Source: an uncultured Clostridia bacterium
GTDB lineage: Bacteria > Bacillota > Clostridia > TANB77 > UBA1234
Direction of reading: 5' to 3'
Assembly: GCA_947588905.1 (NCBI GenBank)
Contig: CANQBB010000006.1
Location: forward strand, 1-47,539
Length of the DNA stretch: 47,539 nucleotides
Part shown: positions 7,656 to 17,248 of the stretch, in pieces
How the letters are laid out: each line of letters starts with the position of its first letter
How positions within the stretch are numbered: position 1 is the first letter of the stretch
Made by a program: the position numbers and the translations under genes
Notes under the pieces: generated by a model
The model's input: the letters and a program-made list of their open reading frames with translations, nothing else
The model's database searches: none
What the model was told of the DNA's origin: nothing

Positions 7656-8666
7656 ATGCCTAGTTTAAATTATTTAATAAAAAGACTTACTACAATGAGT
7701 TATAAGTCTATGTTTGAAAGAATAGATGTTGTAAAAAAGAAATGCAAAAAAAGTAAGTTTGGAATATTTTGCGATATGGTATGGTGTGGTATTAGATATG
7801 GAGCAGGATATGTAGATTATGATGTTATTGGATTTTATAAATTATCTTCTAAACAAAGAAAAACAATGCTTACACGTGGTATAAATAATAAATTTGTTAA
7901 AAAATTAAATGAACGAGATTATTGGCATTTGTTTAATAATAAAAATGAATTTAATGAAATGTTTAGAGAATATTTAAAACGTGATTTTATTTATCCTATA
8001 AATTCGAAAAAAGATGATACTATTGATTGGATAAAGAAACATGAATTATTTTTTGCAAAACCTAATGATGGACAATGTGGAAAAAATATAGAAAAGATAC
8101 ATACAAATGAATGGAAAAATATTGATGAGCTATATAATCATTTGGTGGATAATAAACTTGAACTCCTTGAAGAACCTGTTATTCAATGTGAAGAAATGAA
8201 TAGATTAAATCCAAGTAGTGTAAACACAACTAGAATGGTATCGGTTATGAATGATAAAGGTGAAGTGACTATATTAACCACCTTTTTAAGAATTGGTAAT
8301 GGAATAAAACATGTAGATAATTTTAATAGTGGAGGAATGACTGCTAAGGTAAATGTTGAAACTGGAATTGTTGAAGAAGACGCAGTTAATAAAGAAGGAA
8401 CTGTTTTTGAAAAACATCCTACTACTGGAACAACAATTAAAGGTTTTCAAATGCCTTATTGGGAAGAAGCAAAAGAGATTGTAAAGAAAGCTGCTAAGTT
8501 AAGTACTCATGTTAGATATGTTGGATGGGATGTAGGTATGAGTGAAAAAGGACCAGTACTTATTGAAGGAAATCAATTTCCAGGTCATGATATATATCAA
8601 GTTGCAGAAAAACTGGATGAAAATAGTATTGGTGTACTTCCAATGTTTGAAAAGGCTATAAAATAG
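7656..8666 (+). CDS. Sugar-transfer-associated ATP-grasp protein
   Basis: A 336-residue protein resembling the ATP-grasp family associated with surface sugar genes. Visible features are KPNDGQCGKNI (nucleotide loop, about residues 131-141), VIQCEEMNRLNPSSVNTTR, and near the end GWDVGMSEKGPVLIEGN, the ATP-grasp metal/ATP site with Asp, Glu and Asn. Members ligate a carboxylate to an amine or hydroxyl using ATP, often modifying polysaccharides or amino sugars. GGGAGG precedes the ATG. It is alone, with its own terminator, about 2.6 kb before the polysaccharide locus. Confidence 0.8.
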   Translation: MPSLNYLIKRLTTMSYKSMFERIDVVKKKCKKSKFGIFCDMVWCGIRYGAGYVDYDVIGFYKLSSKQRKTMLTRGINNKFVKKLNERDYWHLFNNKNEFNEMFREYLKRDFIYPINSKKDDTIDWIKKHELFFAKPNDGQCGKNIEKIHTNEWKNIDELYNHLVDNKLELLEEPVIQCEEMNRLNPSSVNTTRMVSVMNDKGEVTILTTFLRIGNGIKHVDNFNSGGMTAKVNVETGIVEEDAVNKEGTVFEKHPTTGTTIKGFQMPYWEEAKEIVKKAAKLSTHVRYVGWDVGMSEKGPVLIEGNQFPGHDIYQVAEKLDENSIGVLPMFEKAIK

Positions 8667-8668
8667 TA

Positions 8669-8708
8669 TAAAAACTTGCTATCATCATTGTGATAGTGAG
8701 TTTTTTTA
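8669..8708 (+). terminator. Rho-independent terminator
   Basis: AACTTGCTATCA pairs with TGATAGTGAGTT with two mismatches, then TTTTT. Confidence 0.7.
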
Positions 8709-8748
8709 TGGATATACTAATAAAAATATTATATGAAAGAAGGAAATT

Positions 8749-9544
8749 ATGAAAAAATTTTGGAATGTATTTTTAATTATTTTAATAATGATAATTTGCA
8801 TTATAACAATATTTTTGAATTTTCGGAAATAATAATGCAGAAATAATGAGTAGCGGAGATTCTGAAAAAGCATATTCAGGTGAGTATAATAATGCAAGTG
8901 GAGAAAATTTAAAAGTGATTAGTGGAGATTATATTGAAGACTCAAAAAAATATATTGATTTTATGCGTGGGGATGAAATAATAAGTTATAAAACAGATAA
9001 ATATATTTTGAAATATTATGATGTAAAAGATAAAGATTTATATTGGCAATATATAGATAATCCAGAAATTATTATTAAAAATGCTGAAATCCCAATCATA
9101 GAGTGTTATGCAGTTTTGCAAGATCATTATTATAACAATGAAATTTTAACAATAATTGTGTCTGGTAAAGAAAATGATTATATAATATACAATATAGATA
9201 TGAATTCACTTGAATTTTTATCTAATGAAGATATTTTAAATTTAATGGGATTAAGTAGCGATGATATGAAAAATATCATAAACAATACTACTATAAAGCT
9301 TGTAAATCAAATTTATACAGGAAATGATTTAAAAAGTGCTATTGAATATATTAAAAATAATAAAAATGAAGACAATGCATTTTTCTTTGATTGGGAAGGA
9401 AGATTTTCTTTTAAATCAAAATATCCTAATATAATAAATGGTGAACTTCTAGAAGGTTCATATTTTTATAATTATGAAGGTAACACTAATTATTATTATT
9501 GCTATTATGGTACTAATAGAAATTACATTTATGAGGAAAAATAA
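8749..9544 (+). CDS. Exported protein, read through a CGG +1 frameshift
   Basis: The ATG at 8749 follows GAAAGGAAA and encodes a signal or anchor helix (MKKFWNVFLIILIMI, to about residue 24). The zero frame ends at CGG AAA TAA (8824-8832). Skipping C8824 gives GGA AAT AAT and joins the long frame ending at 9544; 796 bases equals 265 codons plus one base, a 264-residue product. Without the shift the downstream frame would have to start at ATG 8846, with no ribosome binding site and no export signal. The mature part is Asn/Tyr/Asp-rich and matches no family I know. It may be a lipid-free anchored surface protein. Confidence 0.75.
8824..8827 (+). other. CGGA +1 frameshift site 2
   Basis: Context TTT CGG AAA TAA. 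Skipping C gives Phe-Gly-Asn-Asn and links signal sequence to mature domain. Confidence 0.8.
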
Positions 9545-9576
9545 CAGACATTTTTATGATTTTTTCTTAAAAATGC

Positions 9577-9605
9577 TTGTTTTATATAGAAAATGATGAT
9601 ATAAT
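9577..9605 (+). promoter_or_regulatory. Promoter of rpsB-tsf
   Basis: TTGTTT and TATAAT with 17 bases between, about 130 bases upstream of rpsB. Confidence 0.75.
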
Positions 9606-9611
9606 GATACG

Positions 9612-9737
9612 GTGCGTGAAGCACGAAACCACATGCAAGGTGAGTATGTCTATGATGTGCCTTTAAATTATAAAGGTGGTAGACATGCGTTTTTACCCTT
9701 AGCAGAGGAAAAAACAAAAAACAAGGAGGAAAATTAA
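9612..9737 (+). promoter_or_regulatory. Structured 5' leader of rpsB, candidate S2 autoregulatory RNA
   Basis: The 125-base leader is more GC-rich than its surroundings and folds by eye. GTGC/GCAC forms a small hairpin at 9612-9624. ATGTCTA (about 9646) pairs with TAGACAT (about 9680), enclosing a second stem GCCTTT/AAAGGT. Ribosomal protein operons in Firmicutes often carry such leaders, where the protein product binds and represses translation. That function here is inferred. Confidence 0.5.
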
Positions 9738-10484
9738 ATGTCAGTAGTTGCAATGAAACAATTATTGGAAGCTGGTGTTCATTTTGGACATCAAACAAGA
9801 AGATGGGATCCAAGAATGGCTCCATACATCTTCACAGCAAGAAATGGTATTTATATCATTGATTTGCAAAAAACTGCTAAGAAAATTGATGAAGCTTATG
9901 CAGTTCTTAAGAGTATCGTAGACGAAGGAAAAAGTGTTATTTTCGTTGGTACTAAAAAACAAGCTCAAGAATGTGTAAAAGAAGAAGCTGAAAGATGCGG
10001 AATGTATTACGTTAATAGCAGATGGCTTGGCGGAATGCTTACAAACTTTAACACAATTAGAGCTAGAGTAAACAGATTAAAAGAACTTGAAGCAATGGCA
10101 CAAGATGGTACTTTTGATGTATTACCTAAAAAAGAAGTTATCCAATTGAAAAAAGAAACAGACAAACTTGAAAGAAATTTAGGCGGAATTAGAGATATGG
10201 ATGAACTTCCTGGTGCTATGTTTGTAGTAGATCCTAAAAAAGAAAGAATAGCTATATTAGAAGCTAAAAAGCTTGGCATACCTGTTATTGGATTAGTTGA
10301 TACAAACTGTAATCCAGAAGATGTTGACTATGTAATTCCTGGTAATGATGATGCAATAAGAGCTATAAAACTAATTATTGAAGCTATGGCTAATGCTGTT
10401 ATAGAATCAAGACAAGGTGAATCTATGGTAGCTGCAAATAATGATGAAGAAGAAACTTCAATGGAAGATATGGTACAAGAATAA
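9738..10484 (+). CDS. rpsB: 30S ribosomal protein S2
   Basis: The 248-residue protein starts [20 protein letters not shown], the S2 signature, and contains [16 protein letters not shown] and the C-terminal LVDTNCNP and [11 protein letters not shown] motifs. S2 binds the head-platform junction of the 30S subunit. AAGGAGG lies 9 bases upstream. It forms an operon with tsf, 21 bases downstream, the standard bacterial order. Confidence 0.98.
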   Translation: MSVVAMKQLLEAGVHFGHQTRRWDPRMAPYIFTARNGIYIIDLQKTAKKIDEAYAVLKSIVDEGKSVIFVGTKKQAQECVKEEAERCGMYYVNSRWLGGMLTNFNTIRARVNRLKELEAMAQDGTFDVLPKKEVIQLKKETDKLERNLGGIRDMDELPGAMFVVDPKKERIAILEAKKLGIPVIGLVDTNCNPEDVDYVIPGNDDAIRAIKLIIEAMANAVIESRQGESMVAANNDEEETSMEDMVQE

Positions 10485-10505
10485 TTAAATAGGGAGGATT
10501 AAGTT

Positions 10506-11153
10506 ATGATAACTGCAGAGCAAGTAAGAGAACTTAGAGAGTTAACTGGTGCTGGTATGATGGAATGCAAAAAAGTTTTAGAAGAAACAAGTGGAGATAA
10601 AGATAAAGCTATTGAACTTTTAAGAGAAAGAGGAGCAGTTAAAGCTGCTAAGAAAGCTGGAAGAATTGCTGCTGAAGGTTTAGTAGAAAGTTACATCCAT
10701 GGAGATGGAAGAATAGGAGTTTTAGTTGAAGTTAACATTGAAACAGACTTTGCTGCTAAAAATCCTGAATTTAGAGAATTTGTTAAAGATATAGCAATGC
10801 AAATTGCAGCAACAAAACCTGAATATGTTAAAAGAGAAGAAGTTCCTGCAGAAGTAATTGAAAAAGAAAAAGAAATTATCAAAGCTCAAGCTTTAAATGA
10901 AGGTAAACCAGAAGCTGCTATTGAGAAAATTGTTACAGGAAGAATTGATAAATTCTATGCAGAAAATTGCCTTCTAGAGCAAGATTTTGTTAAAGATCCT
11001 GATAAAACAGTTCAACAAGTATTAACAGAAAAGATTGCTAATATTGGAGAAAATATTACAATTAGAAGATTTGTTAGATTTGAAAGAGGCGAAGGAATCG
11101 AGAAAAAACAAGAAAACTTTGCTGAAGAAGTTATGAAACAAATCAATGGTTAA
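10506..11153 (+). CDS. tsf: Translation elongation factor Ts
   Basis: A 215-residue EF-Ts. The N-terminal UBA-like part contains [19 protein letters not shown] and the core contains [13 protein letters not shown]. It exchanges GDP on EF-Tu. The length matches the short form with one core subdomain reduced, as in several Clostridia and thermophiles, not the 280-residue E. coli form. A terminator follows. Confidence 0.97.
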   Translation: MITAEQVRELRELTGAGMMECKKVLEETSGDKDKAIELLRERGAVKAAKKAGRIAAEGLVESYIHGDGRIGVLVEVNIETDFAAKNPEFREFVKDIAMQIAATKPEYVKREEVPAEVIEKEKEIIKAQALNEGKPEAAIEKIVTGRIDKFYAENCLLEQDFVKDPDKTVQQVLTEKIANIGENITIRRFVRFERGEGIEKKQENFAEEVMKQING

Positions 11154-11164
11154 AATAAAACAGT

Positions 11165-11196
11165 AAGGGGGCATATAAAATATGCTCCTTTTTAAT
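11165..11196 (+). terminator. Rho-independent terminator of rpsB-tsf
   Basis: AAGGGGGCATAT pairs with ATATGCTCCTT with one bulged G, then TTT. Confidence 0.8.
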
Positions 11197-11242
11197 TTCT
11201 ATTTATTTTTGGCAAAATCTTGCCATTTTGTGCATAACAAAA

Positions 11243-11272
11243 TTGACAATAAAATATATTTAAGTATATAAT
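11243..11272 (+). promoter_or_regulatory. Promoter of the polysaccharide locus
   Basis: TTGACA and TATAAT with 18 bases between, 37 bases before the first gene of the locus. Confidence 0.8.
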
Positions 11273-11308
11273 TATTTTGATTGATTAAAAACATTTAGGA
11301 GGATAGAA

Positions 11309-13250
11309 ATGGCAAATAAAAAGAATAAAAGAAATGTTGCAAATATGCAAAATATAGATGTAGCAAGAGTAAAATGGGGTAAAAATGCTTATTATATTTT
11401 AATTGGTCTAATTATTTCAATTCCTTTTTGCTTGGTATGTGGTTGGCTTTCAGGAAATACTGAATTAACCAAAATTAGTGATAATGTTGTTACTGCCCTA
11501 ATTCAAAATTATAATTATATATTAGGTACATTTGTTTTAATACCTGTTATAGCATATATTTATTCGAAAATAAAAGAAGAGTTAAATAGAAGACTTATTT
11601 CAGATTCTTCAATAGTATCATATCGGGTTTATTAGTAGTATTATTTTAGTTCTTGCGATAATTATGATATGTAAAGTTGTAAATCCAATAAATAATTCTA
11701 CATATTATGGAATAAATTCTGCTGGAACAGTTTTAATTTTTTTAAGTGCAGTAATAATTGTTATATTAGAATCTATTGTTTGTTTATTTTTAAAAATTTC
11801 CACTTTATCTAAAGAAGAAGGAAAACTGCTTAAAGCAGTAGGCAGATATGCTCCAATTATTTTACTTATTGCATTTATGATTTGGACATTTATTAGTTGC
11901 TTATTTGCACCTAGTAATGTAGATTATGCACTAGATACAAGCAAAGCTATGTCATCTGTTATAGGTACTTCAGAGGTAAGTGCAGAAAACATTAAAAAAA
12001 TGGATAATGAAGTTTTATCTAAAACACTTAATGGATGTTATAATTTAAAAGATGGATATTGGGCATTTTTAATGTATGGTTCTATATTTCTTGCAACTAT
12101 GTTAATTGGCAAAGAAGAACTAAAAGAAAAGAAATATTTAATTAAAGGTTTTGTATTTTTAATAACATTTTTATCCATTTTAACAATAGCTACAACGATT
12201 TATAGTGGTATAAAAACAGAAGAGTCTAATCAAACATATCAATTTTATTTAGAACATTCTGGTGAATTAAACTATGATAATGAATTAACTAAGTCAGATT
12301 TTAACTCTATGTTGAATAATGAATTATATTCTATATATGCTAAAACATATATTTATCCAAGTAGAGGAGTATTTAGAAATTCAAATCATTTTGCATATGT
12401 ACTTTGTATGGCTGTAATAGCATCTGCAGTACTTGTTTTTACAGAAAAGGAATGGTGGCAAAAAATTATTTATGTTTTAACATTTGCAATTACTTTATAT
12501 ATGTTAATTATAAATAATACATTTGGTGGATATTTAGGTGTTGCAGTAGCCTTAGTTTGTTTTGTAATATATAAATTATTTGATATAATTTATGGATTTA
12601 TTAAAGGAAATAATTCATTTGCTTATGATTTGGGAAGTTTATTAGTAATTTGTGCTGTATTTTTAATATTTACTTGTGGAGTAAAAGATTCAACTGGAAA
12701 TGCTATTGCTGTTAAGAGTATAAACGGATTTATACGAGATATAGGTATATTTGGTGGTTATATGACCACAACAGAAAATCCTACTGAAGCTGATGTTTCA
12801 ACGTTAGATAACTCTATTAGAAAAGCAGGTTCTGGTAGAGGCGAAACATGGATAAAGGTATGGGAGTTAATAAAACAAAGACCTATATTTGGATATGGTT
12901 TAGAGTGTTTATTATTCCAATTTAATGGACAATTTGGAATAAATGAAGGTAGAACGCATAATTTATTACTTCAGTTACTTGCAACAGTTGGAATACCAGG
13001 TACAATTATGTACTTTTTAGCATTAGCTATAATATTTATAAGACTTCTTAAAAATTGGAAAACATGGGATGATATTGAAAAAATTTGCGTATTTGTGGGT
13101 ATATCATATATGGTTACAGCACTTACAGGAAATTCAACCTATTATACATCTCCATATTTTATGATGTTCTTAGGTTTTGTAGCTTTAACACCTTGGAAAA
13201 AGTCAAAAGGAGAAAATGAGAGCAAAGTCATAGAAATTGCTGGAAAATAA
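11309..13250 (+). CDS. O-antigen ligase/polymerase family protein, read through a CGG +1 frameshift
   Basis: ATG follows AGGAGGA. The zero frame ends CGG GTT TAT TAG at 11624-11635. Skipping C11624 gives GGG TTT and continues uninterrupted to 13250; 1942 bases equals 647 codons plus one base, a 646-residue product. The first segment (105 residues) carries two helices and the second about ten more; the join falls inside a hydrophobic helix (GFISSIILVLAII), which the shift completes. The C-terminal part has the Wzy/WaaL pattern: a large loop with GSGRGETW, RPIFGYGLE and GRTHNLLLQLLA before the last helices. It probably polymerises or ligates lipid-linked glycan repeats at the outer face of the membrane. 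Confidence 0.85.
11624..11627 (+). other. CGGG +1 frameshift site 3
   Basis: Context TAT CGG GTT TAT TAG. Skipping C gives Tyr-Gly-Phe and joins two halves of one polytopic membrane protein. Confidence 0.85.
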
Positions 13251-13259
13251 CATAAAATC

Positions 13260-13288
13260 TTGACTATTTGTACTAAATGATATAAAAT
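13260..13288 (+). promoter_or_regulatory. Putative promoter of the sugar transferase gene
   Basis: TTGACT and TAAAAT with 17 bases between, just after the ligase gene. Confidence 0.5.
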
Positions 13289-13320
13289 TTAGATGAACTT
13301 TAAAAGAGAGGTGTAGTAGC

Positions 13321-13968
13321 ATGTATAAGTACATAAAAAGAATACTTGACTTCTTTATTGCATTAGTTCTTTTACTTATATTATTTATTCCAATGCTAAT
13401 AGTTGCACTTTGTATAAAACTAGAAGATGGTGGACCAGTTTTTTATAAACAATATAGAATAGGTAAAGATTTAAAACCTTTTAGAATATATAAATTTCGT
13501 TCAATGAATACAGATAGAGAAGAATTTGATGGTAAAATGTCACATGACCAGATGGTAACACGTGTTGGTAAATTTATTAGAAAAACAAGTATCGATGAAT
13601 TACCACAAATCTTAAATGTATTAAAAGGAGACATGGCATTTATTGGACCAAGACCATGGATTGAAGATTATTATAAATGGTTTACTCCAGAGCAAAAAAG
13701 AAGGAGTGAAGTTTTACCTGGAATTTCTGGACTAGCTCAAGTAAAAGGTAGGAATGGTTTAAGCATAAAAGAAAAAATAAAATATGATGTTGAATATGTA
13801 GATACAATGAATTTTGTGCTTGACGTAAAAATATGGTTTGGAACTTTGAAAACTATACTTTGTGGAAAAGAAGCTGAAATATCTGAGGCTGGAATTAAAG
13901 ACGAAATTGAAGAATTAAAAAGCGAAAAACAATCTAGAAAAAAAAACACCACTAAAGCTAGTGCTTAA
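13321..13968 (+). CDS. Initiating bacterial sugar transferase (polyprenyl-phosphate glycosyl-1-phosphate transferase)
   Basis: The 215-residue protein has one N-terminal membrane helix (residues 9-31) and then the small-PGT catalytic domain: LEDGGPVFYKQYRIG, FRIYKFRSMN, DELPQILNVLKGDMAFIGPR (split by DE at the active site) and GISGLAQVKGRN. It transfers a sugar phosphate from a nucleotide sugar to undecaprenyl phosphate, the first step of repeat-unit synthesis. The C-terminal 30 residues are charged and Lys-rich. It is followed by a strong hairpin before the glycosyltransferases. Confidence 0.93.
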   Translation: MYKYIKRILDFFIALVLLLILFIPMLIVALCIKLEDGGPVFYKQYRIGKDLKPFRIYKFRSMNTDREEFDGKMSHDQMVTRVGKFIRKTSIDELPQILNVLKGDMAFIGPRPWIEDYYKWFTPEQKRRSEVLPGISGLAQVKGRNGLSIKEKIKYDVEYVDTMNFVLDVKIWFGTLKTILCGKEAEISEAGIKDEIEELKSEKQSRKKNTTKASA

Positions 13969-13987
13969 TTAAATATTGATAAATAAT

Positions 13988-14040
13988 AAAGCTAGTGCAT
14001 TTTCGTTTTGCAATGACTAAAATTATGCATTAGCTTTTTA
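13988..14040 (+). terminator. Terminator inside the polysaccharide locus
   Basis: AAAGCTAGTGCA pairs with TGCATTAGCTTT (one mismatch) across a 24-base loop, then TTT. It separates the initiating transferase from the glycosyltransferase cluster and may lower downstream expression; I see no strong promoter immediately after it. Confidence 0.7.
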
Positions 14041-14059
14041 ATGTATAGAGAGGAGAATT

Positions 14060-15184
14060 ATGAAAAAGGTTTTATTTGTAGCTCACGTTGATTCACATAT
14101 TAGACATTTTCATATTCCATATTTAAAATATTTTAAGGAAAAAGGCTATGAAGTTCATGTTGTAACGTCAAATGATGAAAATGAAACTTTTCCATATTGT
14201 GATGTAAAGCATGTAATATCAATTAAACGTAATCCATTTAAAATGGATAATATAAAAGCTATTAAACAATTAAAAAAAATAATAAATGATGAAAAATTTG
14301 ATTTAATACATTGTCATACTCCAATGGGAGGAGTTATTACTAGACTTGCAGCAAAAAAGGTAAGAAAAAATGGAACAAAAGTATTTTATACAGCACATGG
14401 ATTTCACTTTTATAAAGGTGCTCCAAAAATAAATTGGATGATATATTATCCAATAGAAAAATATCTTTCAAAATATACAGATGTTTTAATTACAATAAAT
14501 CACGAAGATTATGAATTGGTCAAAAATAACTTTAAGGCTAAAAGAATTGAATTAGTTCATGGTATGGGTGTGGATGATAAAAAATTTAATAATGAACCTT
14601 TAAAAGATGAAGAATATATAAAATTAAAAAAAGAATTAAATATACAAGATGATGATTTTGTAATGATGTATGTTGCAGAATTGAATAAAAATAAAAATCA
14701 AATAATGCTAATTGAAATGATGAAAGAAATAATAAAAGAAAATCCTAAGATAAAATTATTTCTAGTTGGAAAGGGAAAACTAGAAAATGATTTTAAAGAA
14801 AAAATTAAAGATTATAATTTGCAAAATAATATAATTATGCTTGGATATAGAAATGATGTTAATAAACTTTTAAAATTAACTAATTTATGCGTCGCTACTA
14901 GCAAACGAGAAGGATTACCAATAAATTTAGTAGAATCTGAATTATCTGGAGTTCCAGTTGTTGCAACAAAAAATAGAGGTCATATAGAAGTTATAAAAGA
15001 AAATATAAATGGTTTTATTATTGATACAAAAGAGGCTATGATAAGTAAAATTTTTGAATTATATGAAAATAGAAATCTATTAAATTCTTTGAAAAATAAT
15101 GCAAGAAATTCTGTAATGGAATTTTCATTAGACAATGCATTAAAGGAAGGAATCAATATATATGAATCAGAATTACAAGATTAG
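14060..15184 (+). CDS. Glycosyltransferase family 4
   Basis: A 374-residue GT-B enzyme. The N-terminal domain opens with KKVLFVAHVDSHIRHFHIPY and has IHCHTPMGG and FYTAHGFHFYKGAP; the C-terminal domain has FLVGKGKLE and the EX7E-type donor site KREGLPINLVESELSG. It resembles EpsD/CapM-like enzymes that add a hexose or N-acetylhexosamine to a lipid-linked glycan on the cytoplasmic face. GAGAGGAGA precedes the ATG. Its end overlaps the next start by 23 bases. Confidence 0.92.
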   Translation: MKKVLFVAHVDSHIRHFHIPYLKYFKEKGYEVHVVTSNDENETFPYCDVKHVISIKRNPFKMDNIKAIKQLKKIINDEKFDLIHCHTPMGGVITRLAAKKVRKNGTKVFYTAHGFHFYKGAPKINWMIYYPIEKYLSKYTDVLITINHEDYELVKNNFKAKRIELVHGMGVDDKKFNNEPLKDEEYIKLKKELNIQDDDFVMMYVAELNKNKNQIMLIEMMKEIIKENPKIKLFLVGKGKLENDFKEKIKDYNLQNNIIMLGYRNDVNKLLKLTNLCVATSKREGLPINLVESELSGVPVVATKNRGHIEVIKENINGFIIDTKEAMISKIFELYENRNLLNSLKNNARNSVMEFSLDNALKEGINIYESELQD

Positions 15185-16214
15185 CATAATTGTTCCAGCA
15201 TATAATGTAGAAAAATATATAGAAAAATGTTTAAATAGCATTTTAAATCAAACATATAAAAATATTGAAGTAATTGTTGTTAATGATGGTTCAACAGATA
15301 ATACTTTAAATATTTTAGAAGAAGTTTCTAAAACAGATAATAGAGTAATTTTAATCAATCAAAAAAATAGCGGAGTTTCTAGTGCAAGGAATAACGCATT
15401 AGAAAAAGTAAACTCAGATTTTATAATGTTTGTAGATAGTGATGATTGGATAGATGAAAACACTTGTGAAATAGCTATAAATGAGGCTACAAATGAAAAT
15501 GCAGATATTGTAATGTTTGGATATATTAGAGAATATGGAAAAAAATCAATTTCAAAAGCAACTTTTGAAGATGATAAAATTGTTTTTGAAAAACAAGATA
15601 TTATGAATAAGCTGCATAGAAAAATATTTGGACCAGTTGATGAAGAATTAAAATATCCAGAAAAGTTAAATGCTGTAACAACTATTTGGGGAAAGCTATA
15701 TAAAACAAATTTAATAAAAAATATTAAATTTGTATCTTTAAAAGAAACAGGACTATGTGAAGATGGATATTTTAACATTGATGCTTTCAAAAATTGTAAC
15801 AAAGCTATATTCATAAAGAAATATTTTTATCATTATAGAAAAGTGATTAGTGGAGGTTCATTAACTCAAAAAAATGAAAGTGATATTTTTGAAAAAGAAA
15901 AAAGATTTTATAATAAACTTTATGATGTGATTAAAAAAGAAAACTTATCAGAAAACTATAAAATTGCATTAGATAATAGAATGGCTATATCACTTATTGA
16001 AAGCGGAATTACAATAGTAAATTCTAAAAAGAACATTTATAAAAATATTAAAAATATTTTGTATAGCAAAGAATATAGTTCATGCTGCAAGAATCTTAAA
16101 CTAAAATTTTTACCATTACATTGGAAAATATTTTTTGGCTTTGCAAAAATAAAATTTACATTTGGAGTTTATATTTTATTAAAGATAATAACTAGTATGG
16201 CAAGTAAAAAATAA
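15162..16214 (+). CDS. Glycosyltransferase family 2
   Basis: A 350-residue GT-A enzyme: ISIIVPAYNVEKYIEKCL at the N-terminus, VNDGSTDNT for the nucleotide, and FVDSDDWID carrying the DXD metal site at about residue 90. It ends with a basic amphipathic tail that may touch the membrane. The AGGAAGGAATC site lies inside the previous gene, which it overlaps, implying coupling. The sugar specificity cannot be read. Confidence 0.92.
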   Translation: MNQNYKISIIVPAYNVEKYIEKCLNSILNQTYKNIEVIVVNDGSTDNTLNILEEVSKTDNRVILINQKNSGVSSARNNALEKVNSDFIMFVDSDDWIDENTCEIAINEATNENADIVMFGYIREYGKKSISKATFEDDKIVFEKQDIMNKLHRKIFGPVDEELKYPEKLNAVTTIWGKLYKTNLIKNIKFVSLKETGLCEDGYFNIDAFKNCNKAIFIKKYFYHYRKVISGGSLTQKNESDIFEKEKRFYNKLYDVIKKENLSENYKIALDNRMAISLIESGITIVNSKKNIYKNIKNILYSKEYSSCCKNLKLKFLPLHWKIFFGFAKIKFTFGVYILLKIITSMASKK

Positions 16215-16230
16215 AAGTGAGGAATACACA

Positions 16231-17232
16231 ATGAATGAAGATAATAAAATTGATTTTGTTTTAACATGGGTTGATGGTAATGACCCAGAATGGCTGAAAG
16301 AAAAGGAAAAATATTCGGATAATCAATATTATAAAAGAAATAATGTAAATAGATATAGAGATTGGGATAATTTAAAATATTGGTTTAGAGGTGTTGAAAA
16401 ATTTGCACCATGGTTTAATAAAATATATTTTGTTACTTGTGGACATTATCCTAAATGGTTAAATTTAAATAATCCTAAACTAAAGCATATAAAACATGAG
16501 GACTATATTAAAAAGGAATATTTACCTACATTTAATGTTAATCCTATTGAACTTAATTTGCATAGAATAGAAGGATTGAATGAAAAATTTATTTATTTTA
16601 ATGATGATACTTTTATTATTGATAAAGTAAAAGAAACTGATTTTTTCTGCAAAGATAAACCTAAATATATTGCTGGTAGTAATGCAACATATAGTACATA
16701 TTATGATGATATTTTCCCACATATATTATTAAATGATGTAGCTATTATAAATGAATTCTTTGATAAAAAAGAGTCAATGAAGAAAAACTTTACTAAATGG
16801 TTTAATTTAAATTATGGATTTAAAACAATATATAAAACAATACTTTTATTACAATTTAAAAAATTTACAGCATTTACAGATTTACATTTACCATCTCCAT
16901 TACTAAAATCAACAATGAAAGAATTGTGGAATAAAAAGTTTGAGATTTTAGATAAAACATCTTCAAATAAATTTAGAAGCATTGAAGATGTAAATCAATA
17001 TTTATTTAAATGGTATGATATTGCTAGAGGAAACTTTGAACCTGCTAAAGTTATTGGAAGATACTATAACACAACATTAGAAAAAGATAGATTATTGAAA
17101 GATATGGAAAAACAAAAATATAGCATAATTTGTTTTAGTGATGATATGGAGATTGATTTTGAAAAAACAAAAGAAGAAGTTAATAAAGTTTTTGAAAAAA
17201 TTTTACCAGAAAAATCTTCTTTTGAAATTTAA
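16231..17232 (+). CDS. Stealth-family capsular polysaccharide phosphotransferase
   Basis: The 333-residue protein has the Stealth conserved regions in order: CR1 IDFVLTWVDGNDPEWL at residues 8-23, CR2 RYRDWDNLKYWFRGVEKFAP and IYFVTCGHYPKWL at about 42-81, then NEKFIYFNDDTF. A further block with TDLHLPSPLLK resembles CR3. Stealth enzymes transfer sugar-1-phosphate, forming phosphodiester-linked glycans. The surface polymer made here therefore probably contains hexose-phosphate links. Confidence 0.9.
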   Translation: MNEDNKIDFVLTWVDGNDPEWLKEKEKYSDNQYYKRNNVNRYRDWDNLKYWFRGVEKFAPWFNKIYFVTCGHYPKWLNLNNPKLKHIKHEDYIKKEYLPTFNVNPIELNLHRIEGLNEKFIYFNDDTFIIDKVKETDFFCKDKPKYIAGSNATYSTYYDDIFPHILLNDVAIINEFFDKKESMKKNFTKWFNLNYGFKTIYKTILLLQFKKFTAFTDLHLPSPLLKSTMKELWNKKFEILDKTSSNKFRSIEDVNQYLFKWYDIARGNFEPAKVIGRYYNTTLEKDRLLKDMEKQKYSIICFSDDMEIDFEKTKEEVNKVFEKILPEKSSFEI

Positions 17233-17248
17233 AATATAGGTGGTTAAC

